DNA from: Voacanga thouarsii
Taxonomy: Eukaryota; Streptophyta; Magnoliopsida; Gentianales; Apocynaceae
Assembly (NCBI GenBank): GCA_026120185.1
Contig: JANUWF010001937.1
Location: 2,914,001-2,978,000 of the forward strand
Direction: 5' to 3'
DNA: 64,000 nt
In this document: positions 36,057 through 48,154 of the stretch, in pieces
Layout of the letters: each line of letters opens with the position of its first letter
How positions within the stretch are numbered: the first letter of the stretch is position 1
Position numbers and translations under genes: made by a program
Notes under the pieces: generated by a model
Databases searched by the model: none
Seen by the model: only the letters and a program-made list of their open reading frames with translations
What the model was told of the DNA's origin: nothing

Positions 36057-37110
36057 ATGAACGATAAAGGGTATAGTGTGAATTATTTTAGGCCTTCTAA
36101 ATATTCGGATGCCTATGAACAAGAATATTTTATGAACTGTATATTGGAATTTTCTGAAAGAATAGAAATACTAGAAGAATCTACTCGTATACATACTAGA
36201 GATCAAGCTACAGATAGGTCAGACGAAATTAATGGGGATGCTACTTAAGGAATAAGGGTACAACCCCAAAGAAATATGATGATTTAAATATTACCGAAAC
36301 TTATAGAAACACTTCAACACTAGGTAAAAACTCTGTCTTGGGAGGAGCGACATGTAAAATGGATACGGATTAAGCTCTAGAGCAATTTCTCAAATTTCAT
36401 CCTCCCAAGTTTTATGGAAAGCCAAACCAAGAATAGAAGGCTAAATCTTAGATAGAACAAATAGAGAATATTTTTATAGTTTTACATTATTTAGATCAGA
36501 GAAAGGTTTAATTTGCTATATTTAAACTTCAGGGACCAGCGCAAGATTGGTGGATTTGAAAGAAGGAAGTATACGAGTTGGAACATGGAGAATAGACTTG
36601 GCTAGAATTCTTGGGTGAGTCTACAAAGGAATTTACACCTTACTAGGTGATCGAGAAAAAGGAAGAGGAATTTCAAAATTGCTGACAAAGAGAAATAATT
36701 GTTGAGAAGTATGCCGTGGAATTTACAAGACTTCTAAAATATTATCTTTTGTTGGTGCAGATGGAGGCAGATCGAACTCGACAATTTGTGAAAGGGTTAC
36801 AAACTGAGATAAAACGGGTGTTGATTGCTTTGTCCCTAACCAATTTCAACATTGCTGTCAAAATAGCTACTCATCTAGAGGAAGAAGATAGACGAGAGCA
36901 GAAAGGAATAGCCAACTTAAGTAGAGCTGATTAAAGGAAAATGTTGTGAGCAATGAAATCGGTTTCAAAAGGAGTAGAAGAATTTTATTGTAGGTTTTGT
37001 AATATGAAAGGACATACTACTGCAGCATGTAAGAAAAGATTCTGAAAGTGTTTTACTTGTCAGAGAAAAAAGGACATGTGGCAATTAATTGTCTCGTATA
37101 AAAAGACTAC
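36057..37110 (+). pseudogene. Gypsy gag pseudogene with CCHC zinc knuckle
   Basis: Plus-strand text follows gypsy Gag order: FHPPKFYGKPN near 36400 (a start-of-domain motif), LQGPAQDWW near 36530 (conserved in the family), then an open stretch at 36716-36934 with DRTRQFVKGLQTEIKRVL, the end of the Retrotrans_gag domain. A perfect CX2CX4HX4C zinc knuckle follows at about 36988-37035 (CRFCNMKGHTTAAC), then a second, broken one. Stops interrupt it (for example near 36437 and 36936). It would package element RNA; no longer functional. Confidence 0.8.
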
Positions 37111-37319
37111 TTACTGTTTAAGGAGGAAATTTACCGGAGAAAAGTTGAGGTAAGCTAAAGGAAAAAAGCATCAATCCCTGGGATATAGAAGCATATAGAC
37201 CTGCAAAATAAACCCTACATAGTGACGTAGTACATATGTATAACATATATGGATAGTAGTAGCTAAGAAAATGGGAGTTACTGTAATAGAGATATATACG
37301 AACTGGTGTAATTAACAAT

Positions 37320-38400
37320 TTCCTCAAATCATGCTATACTATAGTGATTGTATATGTTGTAATAGCTTCGCTAGTCATTAAGAAGTTTCTTTTACTATCA
37401 GACATAAGAAGAAACTCAAAGCAAGAACCACAAAGTTCAAGAGCCCGTGTACAAGGAAATTCAATAAGGGAAAAGTGCCCTTTTTGTTAACTGTTTCTGA
37501 CATTCATTTATGGTGAAAAAAATGAAAAAGTAATTACTTCTAGCACATCCCTTAATTATTATTGTCAAAAAAAATTGCTGTTGTATGTCGAAAGACGCTT
37601 GGATTTTAGAAACCTCTAATTGTTGGTAACTTCTTGCATGCTAACTTGGGGTGTTATGGTCGGTGGTCGACGAAGAAATTAATTTTTAAGAAACTATGAA
37701 GCAATGATAGACTAAATTAGAAACATGAGATAAGACGAGAGATGTTGTATTAAAGAAAGGCATCTTATATGTCTACACATATAAGATTATGATGCTATCT
37801 TAAGAATGAATCAATTATCTCAGCATCATGCTCAAGTTAACTATAAAAATCAAATTGTACAGCCTTCTGAACTAGGGAAAGTTATTTTAGACTTCTTATG
37901 GAGGAAAAGGTGGAAAGAATGCATACTACCTGGGGTGAAAGATAGAGAACTATTACATAAAGGCTATACCAGATATTTAACTTGTCTTTTAAATAATCCA
38001 ACCAAACTAGAGAAACATGAAGGCCTGCCTGTGATTTGTGGCTATTTGAACATCTTTCTATCTAAGTTAAAAGCACAACCCTAGAAAGAAGTCACTGATG
38101 TTAAGCCAGCTACCAAACCAAATTCCAAGACGCTATCTTAATAGGCACCGGTAGAGTTGGAAGAATTAACGAAGTAAATTTGAAGAATTTTGGAACAAGG
38201 ATTAGGTTATCTTCGTACATCATCTTAGGGAAAACACCAATATAATTTATCAAGGAGAAGGATGACGCCTGAAGAATAAGTATAGATTACCGAAGATTGA
38301 GTACTCTGCTATTAAAAAAAAAAAAAATCCCATTATTAAGAATGGATAAGTTATTTGGTCAACTGTAAGGAGTTTGATGTTACATTAAGCCAAATTTAAG
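37320..38400 (+). pseudogene. Gypsy protease and N-terminal reverse transcriptase remnant
   Basis: At 37795-38082 the text YDAILRMNQLSQHHAQVNYKN corresponds to the end of a gypsy protease (usual form DVILGMDWLSKYHAQVDC), then KDRELLHKGYTRYLTCL, the linker to RT. Near 38150-38300 VELEELTK, LEQGLGYLRTSS and ISIDYRRLS match the first RT motifs. The catalytic core of RT (YxDD), RNase H and most of integrase are absent: the next recognisable text, at 38539, is already integrase C terminus. Many stops are present. Confidence 0.7.
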
Positions 38401-38538
38401 GCAAGACTTGAAGTTGCACAGAGTTAGTAGTAAAGTTATGTCGATTAGCGTAGAAAAAAAAATCTAGAATTTGCGGAAGGAGGTTAAGTGATCCGAAAAG
38501 TTAATGCCAAAATGGAATATGGGAGGTAAACACAGAGA

Positions 38539-38903
38539 ATGAAATTAACACCTCGATATGTTGCTTCCTTTCTGGTTGTGGAGAGAATTAGGAAGGTAGC
38601 GTACCAATTGAAGTTACCTACAAAACTACAAGGTATTCATGATGTGTTTCATGTTTGTCAGCTCTAGAAGTATGTGGCTACTTATGAACATAAATTAAAT
38701 AAGGATGCTATTGAGATGACTCCAGACTTAATGTATAAGGAGAAGCCGGTCAAAATATTAGAATATAACGAAAAGAATTGCGGCATGAGCGAATCTCATT
38801 TCTTAAAGTACCCTAGAATCATCATCTTGTACAAGACGTGATATGGGAGGCAGAAATGGAAATGCGGAGAAGTTATTTTGAGTCTTTTGATGATGAAATC
38901 TAA
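38539..38903 (+). pseudogene. Gypsy integrase C terminus, chromodomain-like
   Basis: Begins KLTPRYVASFLVVERIRKVAYQL, the integrase C-terminal block of plant chromoviruses (usual PRYIGPFEILERIGKVAYRL). IHDVFHVCQL (one stop follows) and KEKPVKILEYNEK come next, then after a frameshift near 38775 NHHLVQDVIWEAE, the chromodomain-type end, with a stop TAA at 38901-38903. It matches the Tekay/Del-like branch by motif. It lies 20 bases before the polypurine tract, as expected. Confidence 0.82.
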
Positions 38904-38923
38904 TTTCAAGGACAAAATTTTTT

Positions 38924-38937
38924 GAAGGATGGGAGAT
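38924..38937 (+). other. Polypurine tract of the gypsy element
   Basis: GAAGGATGGGAGAT immediately before the 3' LTR start TGTAACATCCC. Position and composition are those of the plus-strand primer of LTR retrotransposons. Confidence 0.8.
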
Positions 38938-41632
38938 TGTAACATCCCTCCCTTATGTACTTTATTTGGTGACTACTTTGAATAAAATGAGAATTTGTAT
39001 GGAAGCCCAAAATAAGAAATACTCAGTTTAATGAGAAGAATATTTGGGTGCGACAAAATTTTAAGAGTATTGTTGGAATTTTTTTATTGCGAATTGTGAA
39101 ATACTGAGAAAAATTTTGGGAAATCTAAAAGACACCACAATGCTTAATATAATGTCGAGATTGAATTGGTAAAATAAAAATATTTCCCGACTAGGATGAA
39201 TAGTGACATTCATTATGGTTATTCTCATAGAAATGTGGTTAATTATGGCCAAAAGAAAACTAGTGGCATATTGTGATTTGGTTGCATGAAAAGCTATGTG
39301 GCATAAGATGAATAGATGCATGGAAGACATTTGGCATGCTGTGATTGGTTGAATAAGTTAGGTGGAAGTTCTAGGAATTTCTAAAGAATTCCATAAAGTT
39401 CTACCATATCCTATAAGTTTCCATAAAAATCCCAAAAACTTTCCAAGTGTCCCTAAGCATTCCAAGTGTCTAAAACCCATTCGTGATCTTTATTTGCACA
39501 CACAATCAATTAAAAAACAAAGGAAGTGGGAGAATAGCAGTAGAACACCAAAGACAGCTGCGAGAAAGAAAGAAAACCAAAAGAAAAAAAGAGAAAATGG
39601 AGAGAAAGAGAGAAACTGGAAGTTAAGAGAAGAAAAGGAAGGAAAAGCTTGGGCATTTGCTAGATAATAAATCACTACCCACATGGTAAAAAGCTTCTCT
39701 CCATTAGTTGAAGTTGTTCTATAGCCTATGAAGATTATTTTGATATGCATTTTTCATGGAAGCTAGCTTGAATTATGAAATCTACTTGGTGAATTATTCT
39801 TGTAGTGATGTTATTTTATAGGGGCTGTTTAGCGGTAGAGATTTGGTGCTAATTGCTGGGATTTTTATGATGTTTGATAATGTTTTGAGGTATTTATAGA
39901 AGGGTAATTATGGCTGAATTCATGGAAGAAATAAATACAAGAGATAAAGGAGGTAGAAAAGTAAATTTGTTGAGGAAACGGAAGGTTGATCCATGTTCTT
40001 CATGGCTGCCAATTTTGTTGTTGTATACGTGTGATGAACCTGCTTTGTTTGTGACTGAAAATGAAGATATTAAGTGATGGTTAGACAAGGAAGGAAGTGA
40101 ATTAAAGTATGGTTAAGTACAAAGATAAAGGAAGAATGCATAACGAATACATTTTGTTGGAAAAAGAAATGTTTTCCTGGAAAACAGTGAGAATTTCATT
40201 GTAGTAGTTTTGTGACAGTTATGAATCTAGTTGTGTTGGTCTTGTAACTTTGTAACTAAAGGCCGTAAGAGAATTTTGGCACAAATTTGAGGTTGTTTGG
40301 ATTTTAGATCAAAAGTTATGGCCAAAATATGAAGAAGTGCCATAAAAAAGGAAATGCAGAATCGCTAAACAAAGAATGTGATGTTATGTTTCCTTGAATT
40401 TAGTAAGAATATGACAAGCTATAAGACCAAACGTATACCTTATGAGCAAGTGGAATGAAAGGATGAAGTAATAGATGTATGAAGGAAATATTGTTCCTTT
40501 ACTTCAAGTGATTATGTGACTAAGTGTGAGAAATGTGCATTTAGGAAATAGATCATTTCTTTGTTAATGCCTTTATTAGTAGTGCATTAGTTTGAAGGAT
40601 TAATAAGCTAAGAAAGGATAAAACAATGTTGTGACATCGGTTTGAGTGCTACGAGGACTTAACGAAGTCTTAGGGATTAGACTCATTAAGTAGAAGCGTT
40701 AGTGAATGTGAGTCCTACTTGTTTTATAAATACTATTATGTGCGAGTAGATTTCTGAAATGTTTGGTTTTTCTGCCCAAAAATGTGGTTTTCCTGAGCAA
40801 TTGAAATCGTATTTCATGTTATGATCATTTAATGGTGATTATTTTCCTTAAATCATGAAGATGTGAATAATAAACCTTTTAGGTTTTTCTAAACAGGGTT
40901 TTAGTTTCTCTGAACTAAAAAAATGATTGAATATCAGGAAACGGAATATTTTCTACAAATGATTTTGAATTCTTTGAACTATGAATATTTTTATGTGCAA
41001 GTATTTATGAAATGTATCTTTATCACATATTTGGCAACAAAATGAGTATTTTACTTGCACAAACATATTCTGTTCCATGTTTAATGATAAAGCATGCAAG
41101 CTATGAGTTCTTACTTTAATGGAACGTTAAATTGCTTCTAAAGCTATTAGGCACAATAAAACATGAAATCTTTGAATTTATTTCCTTTTTTGGATTTAGA
41201 ATTCTGGATTGCATGAAATGAAATTCCTTTTTTACCCTGGTATGCACAATTTATATAAATGCCCATTAGGGAACGTTTTCTAATATGGGAGGGACATTTT
41301 ATCCTTCTATGCTAAGGATTTCGAAAATGATTTCTCGGTATAGATTCAATATTTGAAAAATGATTTATCAGTCTGGAATCAACATTCAAAAAAATGATAT
41401 TTTGGCCTAGAAAAATGTTTTCTCGATATTCCCTCAGGAATATGATATTGATACTGGTCTTGTGATCTAGTAAAGATATTGAGTACTCAACAAGGGCCTT
41501 GACCATTGGACTAGCTCATGTTAGAGGTAGATGACCTCAAGTAACCTAATCATTTTTTGGGCTATCTTACTCCAAACGGAGTGATAGGACATTGAAAATA
41601 GCTATTTATGGCTAGCATGAGAGGACTTACCT

Positions 41633-43249
41633 TGTAACACCCCATATATCCGTGTCGTAGTGGGCCTTAACTTCATGGGATGTCAAACTATCTAATCTCC
41701 CAGACAAGGGATTTTTATAACGAATCAACAACTTAATTAGCAGCGAAATCACAATATAACTTCAGAATAGGAATTTATTCATGGGAAAATTCCTTAATAC
41801 ATGGTCTTCTATTCTTTCATACAATATTCTATAAATATTACACCATAGATCAATTTCCCTTATTTCTATTCCATCATACTTTTGTTGCGTACTCTGATCA
41901 CCATCATGTACAATAAATGCCTTAAACATGTAGAAAAATATGTGAGTGCAAAAACGCTAAATGAGTCCCGTGTATGCTTGTGATTTTCCATTAAAACATA
42001 TAATAACACTTTTTAAACAAGACAACTTGTCAATAGTAGATGAGATCTCAAATTTGACACAAATCAAGCATTTTCCTCAACATGGAAATTAATAGTCCCA
42101 CTATCTTTCAAATTCACGTCGCAATCACATTCGGAAGGAACATTGGTCCAACTGTCATTAATACCATAGGAACATTAGTCCTATAAACATAAACATAACA
42201 TAATTCACAATAAGAATGAATTCAGTGGGACACACAATATCCATGTTCATAAAATACTCATTTTCATATTTTTCATAAAATCACTTGCCAAAAATGATTT
42301 TCATAAAATAAATGGGACTTACCTTGCTTTCTAGTTCTAATTACTCAAGTCGAGCTCCTCAATTTGAAAAAAAATCAATATCACTACTTCTCTATTCTCT
42401 CCTTCTTCTATTTCTCTCTCTTCCTTCTCTTTTTTCTTATTTCTCTCTCTTCTTTTCTAGATTTTCCTCTCTTCTTTCTTTTCTCTGTCCTTTCTTTTTT
42501 TCTTTCCCTCTTTCTTGTCTTTCTATTTTTGTCCCTTTCCCACCCCCCTCTCTCTCTTGCTTCTTGTCTTATTCTTCACCCTTCTCCCCTATTCATAAAT
42601 GTTAGAAGCTTTTTTGAAAAGTTTTGTAAAAGCTTATCGAAGAAGCAAGTATGAAAGCTTATGAATGAAGCTTTGTAAAATAATAGAAAGTAATAGCTTA
42701 TGTGAGAAGTTTTGTAAGAAGTTCATCTAAGAAGCTTGTGTGAAAGCTTACATAGGAAGCTTATGTAAAATAATAGAAAGTAAAATCTTATGAAAGAAGC
42801 TTTGTAAGAAACTTATGTAACAAGCTTGTGGACAAGCTTAGGAAGCTTTATGTAAAAGGCTTAGGCGTAGGCCATTATATAAATTTAATATAATAAAATG
42901 AAATTATTTAAGGAGTATAAATAATATTTAATATAATAAAATGAATAAGGGTAATAATATTTTCTTATCAAAATATAAAATATAATATTTTGTAGGAAAT
43001 ATAATATAATATAATATAATATATAAAATAAAGTTTTTTATAAAGTATAATAGATAGAAAATATAATATTTCTTCATCAAACAAAATAAAATATGATATT
43101 TTTGATAAAATAATTTTTTCATAAATAATGACTTTTCTTGAACAAAAATAGCTCTATGAATAATTTTATAAAATTTAATAAAATTCTCAAAATATTATAA
43201 AGATAATAAAAATCTCCTATTTTGGGACACTTCGGGGTGGGATGTTACA
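41633..43249 (-). repeat. LTR a of the tandem element
   Basis: Window-left end TGTAACACCCCATATATCCG, right end GGGATGTTACA. Its CT-rich stretch near 42390-42570 is irregular, without the long pure CT tract of the other two copies. Confidence 0.88.
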
Positions 43250-43552
43250 ATCTCCCCTCATTTAAGAAATTTTGTCCTCGAAATTTGAAGATATTACATT
43301 ATCTCCAAAAGTCATAAACTTAAGATCTCAAACTTAAAATAGTCTAACTCTCTAATACCCATTATATTCCCAAAATCATTCACCTAAAGTTTCTGATACC
43401 ACTTGTATCTCCCAAATCATTAACCTATAATTCTGGTATCATTTGTAACTCAAGTTAATATCTCCCAAAGATATTCACCCAAAATCACTTACCTAACTCT
43501 CCAATTGTAACAACTAAATCCATCAATTTACAACCTTAGCTCTGATGCCAAC
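43250..43552 (-). other. Internal region 1 of the tandem element
   Basis: About 303 bp. On the minus strand: primer-binding site at 43539-43550, then non-coding AT-rich DNA, then the phrase TCGAGGACAAAATTTCTTAA and a polypurine tract ending at 43250. The phrase normally follows the end of gypsy pol, so all coding sequence has been lost between leader and 3' end. Confidence 0.85.
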
Positions 43553-43737
43553 TGTAACACCCCACATATTCGTGTTGTAGTGGGCCTTGACTTCGTAGGA
43601 TGTCACCTCGTCTGATCTCCCAGGCAAGGGTCTTTATAATAGATCAACAACTTAATTAGCAGTGAAATCACACTATAACTTCAAAATAGAAATTTGTTTA
43701 TGGGAAAATTCCTTAGTACATGGTCTTCAATTATTTC

Positions 43738-43742
<5 letters not shown>

Positions 43743-43782
<40 letters not shown>
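43743..43782. repeat. (TA)n microsatellite in LTR b
   Basis: About 20 TA units. At the same place in LTRs a and c the sequence is non-repetitive, so it expanded in this copy only. Confidence 0.95.
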
Positions 43783-43784
<2 letters not shown>

Positions 43785-44425
43785 CACCATATATCATTTT
43801 CCCTTACTTCTACTCCATCACGCTTCTATTGTGCACTCTGATCACCATCCTGTACAATAAATACCTAAAGCATGTAGAAAAACTTGTGAGCATAAAAACA
43901 CTCAGTGTGTCTTGTGTGTGCTTGTGATTTTTCATTAAAACATATAATATCACTTTTTAAACAAGAAAACTTGTCAATAGTAAATGAGATCTCAAATTTG
44001 ACACAAATCAAGCATTTTCCTCAACATGGAAATTAATAGTCCCACTACCTTTCAAATTCACGTTGCAATCACATCCGGAAGGAACATTAGTCCAACTATC
44101 ATTAATACCATAGGAACATTAGTCCTTAAACATAAACATAACATATTTCACAATAAGAATGAATTCAGAGGGACACATAATATCCATGATCATAAAATAC
44201 TCATTTTCAAATTTTTCAGAAAATCACTTGCCAAAAATGATTTTCATAAAGTAAATAGGACTTACCTTGCTTTCCAATTCTAATTCCTCAAGTCGAGCTC
44301 GTCAATTTGATAAAATCAATATCACTACTTCTCTATTCCCTCCTTCTTTTATTTTTCTCTCTTCCTTCTCTTTTGTCTCATTTCTCTCTCTTTCTTCTTC
44401 TCCCAGTTTTCCTCTCTTCTTTCTT

Positions 44426-44431
<6 letters not shown>

Positions 44432-44521
<90 letters not shown>

Positions 44522-44522
44522 C
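44432..44522. repeat. (CT)n(CTTT)n microsatellite in LTR b
   Basis: A long CT run followed by CTTT units. It produces open frames encoding Ser-Leu repeats on the plus strand, which are artefacts. Confidence 0.95.
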
Positions 44523-44549
44523 TCCTCCTATTTTCGTCCCTCTCTCCCT

Positions 44550-44590
<41 letters not shown>

Positions 44591-45244
44591 TCTCATCTTG
44601 TTCTTCACCCTTCTCCCCTATTTATAGGTGTTAGAAGCTTGTGTGAAAAGTTTTGTAAACGCTTATCTAAAAAGCTTGTATGAAAGCTTATGAAGGAAGC
44701 TTTGTAAAATAATAGAATGTAATGGCTTATGTGAGAAGTTTTGTAAGAAGCTTATCTAAGAAGCTTGCCTAAAAGTGTAGATTGGAGGCATATGTAAAAT
44801 AAGAGAAACTAAAAGCTTATGAAAGAAGCTTTGTAAGAAACTTTTGTTACAAGCTTGTGTACAAGCTTAGGAAGCTTTATGTAAAAGGCTTATGTAGTAA
44901 GTTTTATATAAATTGAATATAGTAAAATGAAAATATCTAATGAGTATAAATAATGTTTAATATAATAAAATGAATAAGGGTAATAAGATTTTCTTATCAA
45001 AATATAAAATATAATATAACATATAAAATAGATATTTTTTAAAAGTATAATATATAAAAAATATAATATTTCTTCATCAAATAAAATAAAATTGATACTT
45101 CTCATAAAATAATTATTTCATAAATAACGAATTTGCTTGAATATAAAAGAAAATGGCTTTATAAATAATTTTATAAAATTCAATAAATATCAAAAAGATA
45201 GTAAAAATCACATATTTTAGGACGTTTTAGGGCAGGATGTTATA

Positions 45245-45542
45245 ATCTCTCCTCCTTTAAGAAATTTGGTCCTCGAAATTTGAAAATTTTTCAATATCTC
45301 AAAAAATCACAAACTTAAGATCTCAAACTTAAAATAGTCTAATTCTCTAATACCAATTATACTCCCAAAATTATTCACCTAAAGTTTCTAATACCATTTG
45401 TATCTCCCTAAGCATTAACCTATAATTCTGGTATCATTTGTAACTTAAGTCAATATCTCCCAAAGATATTCACCAAAATTTCATAACTTTCCAACTGTAA
45501 CAACTAAATTTATCAATTTACAACCTTAGCTCTGATACCAAT
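45245..45542 (-). other. Internal region 2 of the tandem element
   Basis: About 298 bp, closely similar to internal region 1. Primer-binding site TGGTATCAGAGC (minus strand, 45529-45540) and a polypurine tract at about 45245-45260. Non-coding. Confidence 0.85.
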
Positions 45543-46426
45543 TGTAACACCCCACATATCCGTGTTATAGTGGGCCTTGACTTCGTGGGATATCGCCTCG
45601 TTTGATCCAGCAGACAAGAGATTTTTATAATGATTCAACAACTTAATTAGCAGCGGAATCACACTATCACTTCAAAATAGGAATTTATTCATGGGAAACT
45701 CCTTAGTACATGGTCTTCAATTCTTTCATACAATACTCTATAAATACTACATAATAGATAATTTTCCCTTATTTCTACTCCATCATGCTTCTGTTGGGCA
45801 CTCTAATCACTATCTTGTACAATAAATGCCTAAAACATGTAAAAAAAATGTGTGAGTGCAAAAAACACAAAGTGAGTCCATGTGTGCTCGTGATTTTCTA
45901 TTAAAACATATAATATCAATTTTCAAACAAGAAAAGTTGTCAATAATAGATTAGATCTCAATTTTGACCCAAATCCAGCATTTTCATCAACATGGAAATT
46001 AATAGTCCCACTATCTTTTAAATTCACATCGCAATCACACCCGGAAGGAACATTAGTCCAACTGTCATTAATATCATAGGGACATTAGCCCTATAAATAT
46101 AAACATAACATATTTCATAATGAGATTGAATTCAGTGGGATACAATATCCATTATCATAAAATACTCATTTTCATATTTTTCAGAAAATCACTTGCCAAA
46201 AATGGTTTTCAAAAAATAAATGGGACTCCCCTTGCTTTCTAGTTCTAATTCCTCAAATCGAGCTCATCAATTGATAAAATTAATATCCCTACTTCTTTAT
46301 TCTCTCATGCATTTGTTTCTCCCTCTTCCTTCTCTTTTTTCTTATTTCCCTCTCTTTCTCTCTTTTTCTTCTTTTCCCGATTTTCTTCTCTTCTTTCTTT
46401 CTTTCTTTCTTTCTTTCTTCTCTTCC

Positions 46427-46494
<68 letters not shown>

Positions 46495-47190
46495 CCTCTC
46501 TCTCTTACTTCTCTTCTTGTTCTTCACCTTTCTCCCATATTTGTAGGTGTTAGAAGCTTATGTGAAAAGCTTATGTGAAAAGCTTATGTATGAAGCTTGT
46601 ATGAAAGCTTATGAAGGAAGCTTTGTAAAATAATAAAAAGTAATAGCTTATGTGAGAAGTTTTGTAAGAAGCTTGTGTGAAAGCGTACATAAGAAGCTTA
46701 TGTAAAATAACAAAAGGTAGAACTTATGAATAAAGCTTTGTAAGAAACTTATGTAACAAACTTATGTATTAGCTTATGTAGGAAGCTTTAGGTAAAAGGC
46801 TTATGTAGGAAGTTTTATATAAATAGATGTAGGCCATTATATAAATTTCATATAGTAAAATGAAAATATCTAAGGAGTATAAATAATATTTAATATAATA
46901 AAATGAATAAGGGTAATAATATTGATAATATTTTTTATCAAATATAATATAATATATAAAATAGAATTTTTTTATAAAATATAATATATAGAAAATATAA
47001 TATTTCTTCATCAAATAAAATAAAAAAATGATATTTCACATAAAATAATTATATCATAAATAATGACTTTTCTTGAAAATAAAATAAAATAGCTTTATAG
47101 ATAATTTTATAAAATTTAATAAAATTCTCAAAATGTTGTAAAGATAGTAAAAATCACCAATTTTGGTACGGTTCTTGGTGGGATGCTATA
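45543..47190 (-). repeat. LTR c of the tandem element
   Basis: Window-left end TGTAACACCCCACATATCCG, right end GGGATGCTATA directly before the TACCT duplication. Carries a (CT)n tract at 46434-46503. Of the three, its outer end is the most altered. Confidence 0.88.
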
Positions 47191-48154
47191 TACCTCATTG
47201 GATGGTTTGTGCCTAGTTGACCACTTGCTTTCTCTCTTGGTGAGAAATAGATGGGAATGAGTCCCTGCATATAAGCAGTGATTTGTGAATTTGGCCCCCT
47301 CTGAGTGAGGAACGGTTGGAATAGGAATAGCCACTGAGAGGCATATATTAGGTAGAGTGTGACAACACTTCTACTAGGCTAGCTGACTATGGCTATGTAC
47401 TAGGATAATATTTGGCTTGATATAGCATATCAACTGAAGGTGAAGCCTTGTAAGCTTTGCACCTAGGCCGATTTTCTATTGAGAGGAAATCCTATTTTTT
47501 CTGAAGAAATGTGGGGCAATAATAATAAAACTTGGTTTTCCAAAGATGCCCGAAATGTGGGGCAATGAAGTTAATAATACTTGATTTTCCAAATATGCCC
47601 GGAATATAGGGCAATGGTGTTGATAAAACTTGATTTTCCAAATGTGCCAGAAATTTTGAGAAACCCTCAATGAATTTTTATTTTACTTAGTTGTAGAATT
47701 GTTTTCAGTGGAAAAATACAAAAAACTTTTGTTGTTTGCTTTCATTAGGAAAACATGACATATTTCCCTTCTCTATTTTCTATGAAAAACACTAGTACCC
47801 ACAAGACTCGCTGAGTGTAAATTACTTAGACATATTTTATACTCTGTTTTCTTCAGATCTGGAACCAAGAGCCAGTATACTTGAAGTCGATCCTACACTT
47901 TTGGGTTTGAGCACCTTGCTGCTCTAAGTGCTCATTATTACGACTTGTAAGTAGCTTATCCTAAAGTACATTAAGCTCTATTTTCTTTTGGGTTATATAC
48001 CACGACTTTAGTTCTGGTTAGCTTTAGCACTATAGTTGTTAAATTTTTCCTTTTGGCTTTGATTTGTTATAAAAACCCCTTATATAGGAGTTCAAACGAG
48101 GTGACACCCATACCTGTTACACGCTTTTGGTTTGATATGTAGTAATGGTGTTAC

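Larger units (their letters stand above)
43553..45244 (-). repeat. LTR b of the tandem element
   Basis: Window-left end TGTAACACCCCACATATTCG, right end GGATGTTATA (final CA changed to TA). Contains a (TA)n tract (43743-43782) and a long (CT)n tract followed by (CTTT)n (44432-44522). Confidence 0.88.
41633..47190 (-). mobile_element. Tandem non-coding LTR element: LTR-internal-LTR-internal-LTR, TSD TACCT
   Basis: Three similar LTRs (41633-43249, 43553-45244, 45543-47190; about 1.62-1.69 kb each) alternate with two internal regions of only about 300 bp (43250-43552 and 45245-45542). Each internal region, read on the minus strand, starts with a primer-binding site for initiator tRNA-Met next to one LTR (TGGTATCAGAGC at 45529-45540; TGGCATCAGAGC at 43539-43550) and ends with a polypurine tract (AAATGAGGGGAGAT-type) next to the following LTR. 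Perfect TACCT duplications flank the whole block (41628-41632 and 47191-47195), so it entered as, or became, a single unit. No protein is encoded. It resembles TRIM/LARD non-autonomous elements but with long LTRs and a tiny interior. Confidence 0.9.
38938..48154 (+). mobile_element. 3' LTR of the gypsy element, interrupted by a tandem LTR element
   Basis: Starts TGTAACATCCCTCCC and ends near GGTGTTAC at about 48154, beyond which copia LTR sequence resumes. About 3.65 kb without the insertion at 41633-47190. Matches the 5' LTR from about 39270. Includes the block with GAGTACTCAACAAGGGCC at about 41480. Small open frames in it are not genes. Confidence 0.8.

Noticed and set aside
42312..46546. 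Open frames rich in Ser-Leu-Phe (CT-rich tracts) that look like membrane proteins
   Set aside because: Produced by (CT)n and (CTTT)n microsatellites inside the tandem LTRs, repeated in each LTR copy at the same place.
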